This document shows, one piece after another, positions 25,428 to 33,675 of a DNA stretch of 64,000 nucleotides. The stretch is taken from contig CACZMA010000007.1 of the NCBI GenBank assembly GCA_902782125.1, forward strand, positions 1 to 64,000, given 5' to 3'. The position numbers were made by a program, and so were the translations under genes. Position 1 is the first letter of the stretch, and each line of letters opens with the position of its first letter. The notes beneath the pieces were generated by a model that worked only from the letters and a program-made list of their open reading frames with translations, was not told the origin of the DNA and searched no databases. Source of the stretch: Oscillospiraceae bacterium. Lineage in GTDB: Bacteria > Bacillota > Clostridia > Saccharofermentanales > Saccharofermentanaceae.

Positions 25428-26989
25428 GTTGCATCACCTGTTCCTTCCGCAGCCTGCGGGCCGTTGTACTTCATGCTGAGCATCGTGATGTCGTCGAACT
25501 GCGGGTTGCCGTCGATGAAAGCATCGATGCTGTCCTTGACGTTGGACTCGAGCACAAGAAGGTCGCCGTCGATCGGGAGGTTAAGGGCATCAAGCATGCG
25601 CGCCTCTCCGAAGAGCTCGTTCTTGCTGTTGTTCGCCTCGGTCACACCGTCAGTATACACATAGATAATATCACCGGGCTCGAGTATTGTCTTATATTCC
25701 CTGTAAGGGATGCCTTCCATGCAGCCGAGCGGCGGGGAATGGCGTTCCTTGATGAGTTCGAACTTTCCGCCCGCCCTCTTGATCGCAGGGTATTCATGAC
25801 CTGCATTTGCATATCTGAACTCGCCCGTGGAGATCGTAAGAACGCCGATCCAGACTGTAACGAACATCGCTATGTCGTTGCTCTCGCAGAGCTGGTCGTT
25901 GACGGTTGATAATATCTTCGAGACATCCTCATAATCCGTGAGACCTCTGTTCTTGATAAGAGTCTTGGTGACCATCATGTAGAGCGCTGCGGGGATACCC
26001 TTGCCGGAGACGTCTGCTATCGTTACCACGAGGTGATCCTTATCCGGCATGTAGAAATCGTAGAAGTCTCCGCCGACTTCCTTTGCCGCCGTCATTGACG
26101 CGTAGAGGTCGAACTCACTGCGCTCCGGGTAAGGAGGGAAGATGTGCGGGAGCATACCTTCCTGTATCGCATTCGCCATCTGAAGCTCGCTGTCGGAGAT
26201 GGACCGCTCTCTGCTCTGGATGACGTTTAAGACGCAGTACATGAGCAGCAGCACGAGCATGATGACAGGGCTTGTAAGGGACAGCCCGAAAGTAAACACC
26301 GACACGACACCCATGGCAAGCGGGAAGAATGCATATAGGAACAGTGTCACGACCTGATATCTCTTGAACTTCTTCCTTGCACGGAATACCAGTGCCAGGG
26401 TAAGGAGTATGGTGAAATATGAATAGAGGTTGGACAGAAGGTACAGATTGCCTCTCTGATAGTGGCCGTCAGCAGTTATCGTGAAGTAGTGGCCGAACAG
26501 CGGGTTGAAGAGCCTCATCAGTATGGCGAGCACGAGACCTGCGGCAAGGAAGTTGTTGTATTTCTTGATCTTTTCAGGTGCTACTTCAAGATAGGATACG
26601 ACATAACGCCAGAACAGGAATGCCATTACCGGGGCACCCATGAAGTAGAGCGTGTTGGCTGCCATGTTGAGTTCGAGCATCTCCGGCTTGCCGTCGACTA
26701 TCCAGCAGACCTCGTCCAGGAATGCTGCATTGAAACAGCTGAAGAGAAGGAGCAGATAGATATTGAGGTTTGCTTCGTTCTTTTGCTTGTCGACGACGCT
26801 GCAGATGAACAGGACATATCCCAGTGCCATACAGCTTAAGTCAGCCGAGATATTGATGATGCTGCTTATGGGAAGAGTTCCCTTCGGAAGTACATGAGCG
26901 AACTGGAAGATACCCAGAGCGATAATCGCTATGAAGAGCAATGATCCCAGTAATGCACTCAGTTCGAACTGCTTCTTACCTATGGACAT
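25424..26989 (-). CDS. Membrane SpoIIE-type PP2C phosphatase
   Basis: A 521-residue protein. About seven or eight membrane segments occupy residues 10-260, and a PP2C SpoIIE domain fills 280-515. Catalytic metal motifs are intact: EVGGDFYDF, IADVSGKGIPAALYM, NAGHEYP and YTDGVTEAN. It should dephosphorylate the STAS protein encoded two genes downstream and so link a membrane signal to the partner switch. It is first in the operon; TATAAT on the minus strand at 27020-27025 is the probable -10. AGAGAGGTGCATC precedes the ATG. Confidence 0.93.
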   Translation of the reverse strand: MSIGKKQFELSALLGSLLFIAIIALGIFQFAHVLPKGTLPISSIINISADLSCMALGYVLFICSVVDKQKNEANLNIYLLLLFSCFNAAFLDEVCWIVDGKPEMLELNMAANTLYFMGAPVMAFLFWRYVVSYLEVAPEKIKKYNNFLAAGLVLAILMRLFNPLFGHYFTITADGHYQRGNLYLLSNLYSYFTILLTLALVFRARKKFKRYQVVTLFLYAFFPLAMGVVSVFTFGLSLTSPVIMLVLLLMYCVLNVIQSRERSISDSELQMANAIQEGMLPHIFPPYPERSEFDLYASMTAAKEVGGDFYDFYMPDKDHLVVTIADVSGKGIPAALYMMVTKTLIKNRGLTDYEDVSKILSTVNDQLCESNDIAMFVTVWIGVLTISTGEFRYANAGHEYPAIKRAGGKFELIKERHSPPLGCMEGIPYREYKTILEPGDIIYVYTDGVTEANNSKNELFGEARMLDALNLPIDGDLLVLESNVKDSIDAFIDGNPQFDDITMLSMKYNGPQAAEGTGDAT

Positions 26990-27194
26990 GATGCACCTCT
27001 CTTCGTTCTTGATAATGTGATTATAACCTTTGACATATGTACGGTGATTTCAAAAAAGTAAACTTTCGTTGAAGAAGAATCGTGGAAATGCCCTCTTATC
27101 AAGGGGGTTCGTAATAGCTTGTTTACGCACGGGTAAAACTCTGTGTGTTATGATTTTTCTATAAGACATCATCGGGACAGGCGGTATGTGAAGC

Positions 27195-27749
27195 ATGATA
27201 CTATTCATCAACGCGTGTGTTAGAAGTGATTCCCGGACAAGGAGACTGGCCGGTGCCGTCCTTGAGAAACTGGGAGGAGAATATGAGGAACTGATACTTG
27301 AAGATGTCAGTTTCCCCGTTACTGATGAAGGGTTCCTCAGAAGAAGAGATGCCGTCATCGCAGAAGAGAGGTTCGATGATCCCGTCTCCGATCTTGCAAG
27401 GCAGTTTGCCGCTGCGGACAAGATAGTCATCGCGGCGCCTTACTGGGACCTGTCTTTCCCTGCATCACTCAAGCAGTATATCGAACATATCAACGTTCTC
27501 GGCGTGACGTTCATCTATACGCCGGAAGGAACTCCGAAGGGGCTGTGCAAAGCATCAGACCTCTACTATGTAACGACGGCGGGAGGAGACTTCTGTCCCG
27601 AAGAGTTCGGATTCGGATATATAAAGACTCTGGCCGAGAATTTCTACGGCATTAAGAAAAACAAACTGATATCGGCAAAGGGTCTGGATATCTACGGAGC
27701 AGACCCGGAGAAGATATTGGAAGAGGCGACCGGTGATATAAGCATCTAG
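27195..27749 (+). CDS. Flavodoxin-fold NAD(P)H oxidoreductase
   Basis: A 184-residue protein of the Flavodoxin_2 family (azoreductase and NADPH-quinone reductase type). The N-terminal beta strand and phosphate loop read ILFINACVRSDSRTRRLA, the FMN ring contact is APYWDLSFPASLKQYIEHI, and YVTTAGGDF follows. It should bind FMN and reduce a quinone, azo compound or metal. The PreA-like gene starts 12 bases later, so the two redox genes are likely one operon. The ribosome binding site is modest (AGGCGG, about 10 bases from the ATG). Confidence 0.87.
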   Translation: MILFINACVRSDSRTRRLAGAVLEKLGGEYEELILEDVSFPVTDEGFLRRRDAVIAEERFDDPVSDLARQFAAADKIVIAAPYWDLSFPASLKQYIEHINVLGVTFIYTPEGTPKGLCKASDLYYVTTAGGDFCPEEFGFGYIKTLAENFYGIKKNKLISAKGLDIYGADPEKILEEATGDISI

Positions 27750-27761
27750 AGAGGCGGACTT

Positions 27762-29255
27762 ATGATCATAAAAGATAAGATAAGAAGATCCGACATGATC
27801 AAGTGTCTCCTGTGCGAAGATGCGCCGTGCAGTGCCGCATGTCCTGATATGGATCCGGCAGGACTACTGCGTTCCGTGTGGTTCGACAACGCGGACGTGG
27901 CAGCGCTTCGCATTCCTGCAACAAGTCCGTGCGAAGGATGCAGTGCTCCCTGTGAAGCTTCATGCATAGCAAAGGAGAAAGTCGCCGTAAGAGATCTCAT
28001 GCTCACACTGGACCGTAAGGTCAGGCCCGAAGCGGAAATCGAGCTTCCTGCTGATTATTCGAGGCTTGAATGCGACATGTGCGGCATCCGCCTCGAGAAT
28101 CCGTTCCTGCTGTCATCTTCGGTCGTGGCCTCCAATTACGATATGTGCGCGAGAGCGTTCGAAGCGGGGTGGGCAGGAGTCTGCTTCAAGACCATCTGCT
28201 CTCTTGACATTCACGAGGCATCGCCGAGGTTCTCAGCGATCAAGGGAGACAACGGGAGCATCGCAGGATTCAAGAACATAGAACAATTGTCAGACCACAG
28301 CGTAGCCGAGAATATGGAGATCTTCAGAAGACTTAAGGATAAGTATCCTGACAAGTTCATCCTGGCTTCGATAATGGGACAGAATGAAGATGAGTGGGCA
28401 GAACTCGCATCGCTTTGCGAGAAGAACGGCGCTGATGCGGTGGAACTGAATTTCTCCTGCCCGAACATGCAGGAGGGAGGTCTGGGATCTGACATAGGAC
28501 AGGTCCCCGAATTCGTAGAGAAGCTCACACGTTCTGCCAAGAGCGGATGCAGCATCCCGGTACTTGCCAAGCTGACGCCGAATGTTGCCTCCATGTCTCC
28601 TGCGGCGGAGGCTGCGATCAGGGGCGGTGCCGACGGCATCGCAGCCATCAATACCATCAAGAGCATAACCGGAGTCGATCCGCTTACCTATGTATCAGCT
28701 CCGGCAGTAAGGGGAAGGTCCGCGTTCGGAGGCTACAGCGGCAACGCGGTCAAGCCCATCGCGCTGAGATTCATTGCTGAGCTCGGACAAAACGACATGG
28801 TCAGGGGTTCGCACATAAGCGGCATGGGCGGCATCGAGACCTGGAGAGATGCTCTGGAGTTCATTCTCCTGGGAGCAGGTTCGGTGCAGATCACAACGGC
28901 GGTAATGCAGTACGGCTACAGGATCATCGATGACCTTAAGGCCGGACTTAATTACTATCTTGCCCAGACCGGAGTAGATTCGGTCAGGAATATCGTGGGA
29001 GCAGGTCTTGATTCTGTGAGTGATACGACAGATGTGCTCGAGAGAGATACGGTTCTGTTTCCTGTTTTCGACAAGGATAAGTGCATAGGGTGCGGGAGAT
29101 GCTACATCTCGTGCAGAGACGGCGGACATCAGGCGATAACGTTTGAAGGACGTGTGCCGAAGCTTAACGGAAGATACTGCGTCGGCTGCCACCTGTGCAA
29201 GATCGTGTGCCCCTCAGGAGCGATATCTGCCGCGGCACGCAGGATCAAAAGATAG
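27762..29255 (+). CDS. preA: PreA-like dihydropyrimidine dehydrogenase fused to an N-terminal Cys-cluster domain
   Basis: A 497-residue flavo/iron-sulfur enzyme. Residues 1-80 hold eight cysteines (CLLCEDAPCSAACP, CEGCSAPCEASC), the pattern of the [4Fe-4S] domain found at the start of PreT, GltD and human DPYD. The next 330 residues are the DHOD-type FMN barrel, with active-site cysteine in ELNFSCPNM. The C-terminus carries two [4Fe-4S] motifs, CIGCGRCYISC and CVGCHLCKIVCP. PreA proteins reduce uracil and thymine with PreT as NADH subunit. Here the FAD/NADH portion of PreT is absent, so electrons must come from another donor, perhaps the flavoprotein encoded just upstream. GAGGCGG precedes the ATG. 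Confidence 0.87.
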   Translation: MIIKDKIRRSDMIKCLLCEDAPCSAACPDMDPAGLLRSVWFDNADVAALRIPATSPCEGCSAPCEASCIAKEKVAVRDLMLTLDRKVRPEAEIELPADYSRLECDMCGIRLENPFLLSSSVVASNYDMCARAFEAGWAGVCFKTICSLDIHEASPRFSAIKGDNGSIAGFKNIEQLSDHSVAENMEIFRRLKDKYPDKFILASIMGQNEDEWAELASLCEKNGADAVELNFSCPNMQEGGLGSDIGQVPEFVEKLTRSAKSGCSIPVLAKLTPNVASMSPAAEAAIRGGADGIAAINTIKSITGVDPLTYVSAPAVRGRSAFGGYSGNAVKPIALRFIAELGQNDMVRGSHISGMGGIETWRDALEFILLGAGSVQITTAVMQYGYRIIDDLKAGLNYYLAQTGVDSVRNIVGAGLDSVSDTTDVLERDTVLFPVFDKDKCIGCGRCYISCRDGGHQAITFEGRVPKLNGRYCVGCHLCKIVCPSGAISAAARRIKR

Positions 29256-29284
29256 ACGTCTGTCTATGAGACGGAGGTGACATC

Positions 29285-29707
29285 ATGAAGGTCAATTACA
29301 AATACGTCCGTATCCAGGGTCAGGAACTCGCGGAGAATACCATGTATGCGAAGGGCATATTCAGCATGTGCTGGCAGCTCATACAGAACGATGTCATGGA
29401 AGAAGAGGACGTGGGACTGTTCAAGGAGATAGACAGCTGGTTTGCAGAGAACCTTCCCTGGCCGGATCAGTGCAAGAACAGGGAGCTCGTCGTGTGTTTT
29501 TTCAAGACCGAGAATACCGAAGAGATGATGAAGATGATACGCCCTGCGCTGTGGCTGCTCGAGAAGTATAACCACCCGTACTTCCTTGTATACACAAATA
29601 CTCCCGGCGAGATCGTCTATGAGGATCAGTACCAGGTGGCAGTCAAGGTCACGGGCAATCTTCAGATCGAGCCTGTGCAGTCGAGCTGGTCTCCGGATGC
29701 GACATAA
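29285..29707 (+). CDS. Uncharacterised small protein downstream of the PreA-like gene
   Basis: A 140-residue soluble protein that I do not recognise. It has mixed alpha/beta character, with the core LVVCFFKTENTEEMMKMI and LLEKYNHPYFLVYTNTPGEIVYED looking like beta-alpha-beta segments. There is no signal peptide, membrane segment or cysteine pair. GGAGG lies about seven bases before the ATG, so it is translated. It starts 29 bases after the PreA-like stop and may complete that operon. It meets the CstA gene tail to tail. Confidence 0.7.
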   Translation: MKVNYKYVRIQGQELAENTMYAKGIFSMCWQLIQNDVMEEEDVGLFKEIDSWFAENLPWPDQCKNRELVVCFFKTENTEEMMKMIRPALWLLEKYNHPYFLVYTNTPGEIVYEDQYQVAVKVTGNLQIEPVQSSWSPDAT

Positions 29708-29741
29708 ACATGATCAACATGAACGTTCTTACGATCCGCAT

Positions 29742-31172
29742 CTAAGCGGACTTCGTACCTGTCCTGACCTTACGCACGGTCACGATGACATATGCCGTGA
29801 ACGCTGCTGCGGCTGCCGCGATGCCTATCGGATAACCTATTCCATAAGACAGTTTGAATCCTTCCTGCGCGACAAGGATATATGTGACGGATACTGCCGT
29901 CATGAAAGTCGCGGGCAGGGCTGTGAGAAGCGTCGTTATCCACTTGTCCTTGGTCTTGAGAAGGAACGCCGTTGCTACCCAGAGTGCGATCATCGCCAGG
30001 GTCTGGTTGCTCCATGAGAAATATCTCCAGAGAACGTTGAAGTCCAGCTGCGTGAGGACCGCGCTGATGCCGAGGAGGGGGATCGTGATTAGGAGCCTGT
30101 TACGGATCTTCTTCTGATCGAGCCTTGTCCATTCGGCGAGGATCAGTCTCGCGCTCCTGAATGCAGTATCGCCTGATGTGATGGGGCAGACCACGACGCC
30201 GATGATGGCGAGGATGCCGCCTATGCTGCCGAGCATCGTCTGGCTTATCTCGTAGACGACTCCGGACTGGCCCGATGCCGTGAGTGCTTCAGACAGCATC
30301 TGCGTGCTGCCGTAGAAAGCGACTCCTGCCGCTGCCCAGATAAGTGCGATGACGGATTCGATGATCATCGCGCCGTAGAATACCTTGCGGCCTTCGCGCT
30401 CGGATGTGATGCACTTTGCCATCATGGGAGACTGTGTCGCGTGGAAACCCGAGATGGCGCCGCATGCGACCGTGATGAACATGAACGGCCACACGGGAAG
30501 TCCTTCGGGATGAAGATTCGTAAGGGCGATCTCGGGGATATTGTACTGCGGCAGGAAGATGATGCCGCCTGCGATCGAGACTGCCATTATGATGAGTATC
30601 ACGCCGAATACCGGATAGAGTTTTCCGATGATCTTATCGATGGGAAGAAGCGTCGCGAGGACATAGTAGATGAGTATTACTACTATCCAGAAGGTGTTGC
30701 CGAGAACCTCGGGCGTAAGGCTCGAGATGAGCGATGCGGGGCTGGTGACAAAGACCGTTCCGGTGAGAAGGAGCAGGAGGATCGAGAAGACACGCATGAC
30801 ATACAGCGCGCCCTTGCCCATGTAGATGCCGGAGAGCTCCGCGATGGAAGCACCGTTGTGACGCTCGGATATCATGCCGCACATGAAGTCGTGTACGGCG
30901 CCGCCCAGAATGGATCCCAGGACTATCCAGAGGAATACAACCGGACCGAAACACGCACCCATGAGAGCGCCGAAAATGGGACCGGTCCCCGCGATGTTCA
31001 GGAGCTGTATCAGGAGGGCTTTCCATGTCTTGATCGGCACGCAGTCCACACCGTCGTTGATCGCGACGGCAGGCGTTGTCCTGTCATCCGGCCCGAAAAC
31101 CTTCTCCGTCAGTTTGCCGTAAGTAAGATAACCGACCACCAATACTGCCAGTGCAACAAAGAACGATATCAT
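29742..31172 (-). CDS. cstA: CstA-family membrane transporter
   Basis: A 476-residue polytopic membrane protein with about 13 hydrophobic segments. The N-terminal region with AINDGVDCVPIKTWKALLIQ, AGTGPIFGALMGACFGPVVF and ILGGAVHDFMCG matches the conserved core of the carbon-starvation protein CstA and pyruvate transporter BtsT. Family members carry peptides or pyruvate with protons or sodium. It is shorter than the enterobacterial proteins of about 700 residues and lacks their long C-terminal part, as many Firmicutes versions do. AAGGAGATG precedes the ATG. It stands alone between a convergent small gene and the dipeptidase. Confidence 0.9.
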   Translation of the reverse strand: MISFFVALAVLVVGYLTYGKLTEKVFGPDDRTTPAVAINDGVDCVPIKTWKALLIQLLNIAGTGPIFGALMGACFGPVVFLWIVLGSILGGAVHDFMCGMISERHNGASIAELSGIYMGKGALYVMRVFSILLLLLTGTVFVTSPASLISSLTPEVLGNTFWIVVILIYYVLATLLPIDKIIGKLYPVFGVILIIMAVSIAGGIIFLPQYNIPEIALTNLHPEGLPVWPFMFITVACGAISGFHATQSPMMAKCITSEREGRKVFYGAMIIESVIALIWAAAGVAFYGSTQMLSEALTASGQSGVVYEISQTMLGSIGGILAIIGVVVCPITSGDTAFRSARLILAEWTRLDQKKIRNRLLITIPLLGISAVLTQLDFNVLWRYFSWSNQTLAMIALWVATAFLLKTKDKWITTLLTALPATFMTAVSVTYILVAQEGFKLSYGIGYPIGIAAAAAAFTAYVIVTVRKVRTGTKSA

Positions 31173-31253
31173 AGGTCAAGCATCTCCTTTTGCATCATGT
31201 CTCAATTATGCTCTCTGCTCGGACTTAACGTGCTGTCCATTACGATGTGATCC

Positions 31254-31910
31254 TTATCTTCTCAGATATCTTGAAGACACAGGGAACTCGAAATAGGTCT
31301 CCGGATAGGGCTCGTTCTCGAGCGTAAAGTGCCACCACTCGCAGTCTATCGGCTTGAAGCCGTTACGGACCATGACATTCTGCAGGATCATCCTGTTCTC
31401 ATACTGCTCGTCCGTGATGGCTCTGTTATCCGGGTGCGACTTCTCATCGAAAAGGTCGAACGGGCTGCCCATGTCGACCTCCCTGCCGGTCTTCATGTCG
31501 AGCAGCGTCAGATCTATCGTGCTCCCTCTGCTGTGCGACGACAGCTTGGCAATGTATCCCTTGGCAAAGAGCTCCTGCTTCTCGAGGTCAGGGTAGAAGT
31601 AGGGCTTCATCCTGATGTCCTGATCCTCGATCCCCCACAGTACGAAGTGCCTTACGGCGCACGCGGGACGGTAGGCGTCGAAGACTTTCGCGCGGTAGCC
31701 CTGCACGAAGAGCTCGTTGCTCACGGCCTTCATTGCCCTGGCGGCTTCGACGGTCAGTATGGCGCACGGTTCCTCGTATCCGTCTATGCGCTCGCCGATG
31801 AAGTTGTATGTGGAGTAATACCTGATCTCCTGGATCACGTGCGGTACAAAGTCGGACAGCAGTACGAATCCGGAGGGGTTCATTGCAGGGTTGTTCTTGA
31901 TATCAGTCAT
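31254..31910 (-). CDS. VanX-type D-alanyl-D-alanine dipeptidase
   Basis: A 218-residue zinc peptidase of family M15D. The motif SSHSRGSTIDLTLLD supplies the zinc-binding His and Asp, and EWWHFTLE the catalytic Glu and third zinc-binding His. It should hydrolyse D-Ala-D-Ala or related D,X-dipeptides in the cytoplasm. There is no signal peptide. No vanA, vanH or vanRS gene lies nearby, so recycling of peptidoglycan dipeptides is more likely than glycopeptide resistance. AAGGAATACT precedes the ATG. Ten bases separate it from the end of the HAD gene upstream, so it may be the third gene of the ParB-HAD transcript. Confidence 0.88.
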   Translation of the reverse strand: MTDIKNNPAMNPSGFVLLSDFVPHVIQEIRYYSTYNFIGERIDGYEEPCAILTVEAARAMKAVSNELFVQGYRAKVFDAYRPACAVRHFVLWGIEDQDIRMKPYFYPDLEKQELFAKGYIAKLSSHSRGSTIDLTLLDMKTGREVDMGSPFDLFDEKSHPDNRAITDEQYENRMILQNVMVRNGFKPIDCEWWHFTLENEPYPETYFEFPVSSRYLRR

Positions 31911-31920
31911 AGTATTCCTT

Positions 31921-32415
31921 TCAGTTCATATGGGCCTTTCTTCTGCGCTCCCACTTGCGCTTGACTTCCTCGGCCTTGGCGATGACCTTCTCTTTCCATT
32001 CGTCATCCTGCGCGTCGAGCTGGTACGCATCGAAGCCGTATTCTCTTCCGTATGAGCAGATCACCGCCTCGTCGTCTATGTGAAGCGATATCCTGTATTT
32101 GTTCGGGACCTTCTGGGGAAGGATCTGAGAGTGTCCCTGCTGTACTTCCTTCAGGTGCCTGGTGCCGTTGACTATGCCGTCGAACTTAATGCCGTAGTGG
32201 CGGAAGAGACCCTTGATGTATCTCTCCGAGCGGAACGATGAGGTATATACCCAGACCTCATATCCCATCTCCTGGAGCTTGTTGATGAGCTCAGGCGTTC
32301 CGAGTCTTAATCTCTCCTTGTAGATGTTGCGGAGAGGGAAGGGCAGCTCAGGCTCGATCTTGTGAGTCTTCGGATTCACGAACAGTACTTCGTCCAGATC
32401 GAACGAGACGCGCAT
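31921..32415 (-). CDS. Stand-alone HAD-fold protein, paralogue of the adjacent ParB-HAD protein
   Basis: A 164-residue protein. The ATG at 32415 has AGGAG just upstream; an in-frame GTG at 32442 overlaps the previous gene and is less likely. HAD motif I appears as VSFDLDEVLF, motif II as VWVYTSS, and the late acidic motif as LHIDDEAV. The segment EVWVYTSSFRSERYIKGLFR and KFDGIVNG align closely with the C-terminal half of the protein encoded upstream, so the genes arose by duplication. Motif I has Val where phosphatases usually have Thr or Val after DxD(E/x), so activity is plausible. The substrate is unknown. Confidence 0.72.
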   Translation of the reverse strand: MRVSFDLDEVLFVNPKTHKIEPELPFPLRNIYKERLRLGTPELINKLQEMGYEVWVYTSSFRSERYIKGLFRHYGIKFDGIVNGTRHLKEVQQGHSQILPQKVPNKYRISLHIDDEAVICSYGREYGFDAYQLDAQDDEWKEKVIAKAEEVKRKWERRRKAHMN

Positions 32416-32425
32416 CTTCTCCTGT

Positions 32426-33316
32426 TCATCTCTTACCGGCACGGTTCTCGATCTCCTCTACGATGGCAATGGCTGTCTTGGACCAATCCTCTTCGCTGCT
32501 TGTTATGGCATGCTCTTCGAATTTCTTTGTGTCAGAGCGGGTCTCCAATATGGAATCGTTATCTATATGAAGAGTCAGCTGATACTTGTTGTTGATGAGT
32601 TCTCTCATCTTCTTCTCGCTGTCTGAGTGATACTGCTCGAGCTTGCCGACGCCCGTGATGATGCCGTCGACGTGCACGGAGTATGTCTTGAAGAACTTCT
32701 GGATATCGTCTATCGAATAGAAGTCTGCGGCATATACCCAGATGTCATAACCGTGCTTGGCCAGATAGTAGAACAGCGCCGGGATGCCGAGCCTTATCCG
32801 CTGCTTGAACCTGAGGCTCATCGGGAAGGTGAAGGCCTTCTTCTCGAGATACTTGTAATCGGGATCCCTGAAAATGACTTCGTCCAGGTCTATCGCGACG
32901 CGCTTGTCATGCTGTGACTTCTCGAGGATGGTCTTGATGTCCGATTCCGTTGCACAGTTGATTATCTTGATCGGGACTCGCTTGATCTGACAGCGCATGG
33001 CTGCAGCCCATCTGTGATGGCCGTTCAGGAGCAGGTATCCGTGGGGCCGGAGCTTCTCCACCATGAGCGGTTCGTCGAAGGGGTCGCGTTCCATCCTGAG
33101 CGCTTCGCGGAATTTGGTCTCATACTCGCTTATGATGCGGTAGCTGGGTCCTACTGACTCTATCGAGAATTCGTCTTCGGCGTTGGCATGCAGATTGGAG
33201 CAGGCCGTCTTCTTGATGAGAAGTCTCTCCAGCAGGCTCGCGTGAACGGGTATCGAGACACCCTTCTGCGTTTCAATGTCATTTGCGATGAATTCAGCAA
33301 GTTGAGTTCTGGCCAT
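32426..33316 (-). CDS. ParB-like domain fused to a HAD-fold domain
   Basis: A protein of 296 residues from the second Met. The first Met (33328) abuts the GAAAGG site, while the second lies about 12 bases from it. Residues 1-130 resemble the ParB/sulfiredoxin fold; the motif LLNGHHRWAAAM corresponds to the GxHR signature by which ParB-type domains bind nucleotide triphosphate. Residues 135-295 are a HAD domain with motif I VAIDLDEVIF, motif II IWVYAAD and the acidic motif LHIDNDSI. The same fold and linker spacing recur in the next gene, ten bases downstream. The function is not known. A -10 TATAAT (33349-33354) sits upstream. Confidence 0.7.
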   Translation of the reverse strand: MARTQLAEFIANDIETQKGVSIPVHASLLERLLIKKTACSNLHANAEDEFSIESVGPSYRIISEYETKFREALRMERDPFDEPLMVEKLRPHGYLLLNGHHRWAAAMRCQIKRVPIKIINCATESDIKTILEKSQHDKRVAIDLDEVIFRDPDYKYLEKKAFTFPMSLRFKQRIRLGIPALFYYLAKHGYDIWVYAADFYSIDDIQKFFKTYSVHVDGIITGVGKLEQYHSDSEKKMRELINNKYQLTLHIDNDSILETRSDTKKFEEHAITSSEEDWSKTAIAIVEEIENRAGKR

Positions 33317-33675
33317 GATATGAAACATCCTTTCGCCGGTATAACTGCATTATACAGCATAAGATTTTTGTGATTACGGCTATGTATTATCTGTTTGCAA
33401 CTAATGTGTAAATGAACGGCAAAGATATGCCTGAAGGGCTTGTTTTATTGAGGCTTGTTCCGACGGTTCGGCGGGCCTGTGACAGGAATGTGAGTTCAGA
33501 GGGCTGTTTTAATCACAAAAAACTCACAATGGCCAAAAAATGCAGAATTTGTGACTGAACGGCGCCCTGACAGTCACATTTTACTCACACGCCGGGAAGA
33601 GGGGTTATCAAAGCAAGAATAAAGGCTGTCTCAGGAAGATGAGGCAGCCTTTGCAATAGCGTTTTTGTCCGTGGA
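33317..33675. other. Intergenic stretch with short inverted words
   Basis: No gene is supported. On the minus strand TATAAT at 33349-33354 is the likely -10 for the ParB-HAD gene. From 33479 to 33590 the short words GTGAGT (33490) and ACTCAC (33522, 33583), and GTGAC (33551) and GTCAC (33573), occur in both orientations. A terminator for the rightmost leftward operon lies at 33621-33652. Confidence 0.5.
33621..33652 (-). terminator. Terminator of the leftward ATPase-like/zinc-ribbon operon
   Basis: AAAGGCTGTCTC (33621-33632) and GAGGCAGCCTTT (33641-33652) form a 12-pair stem with one G-T pair and an eight-base loop. On the minus strand it is followed by TTTATTCTT. It lies 24 bases after the stop of the gene at 33676. 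Confidence 0.75.
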
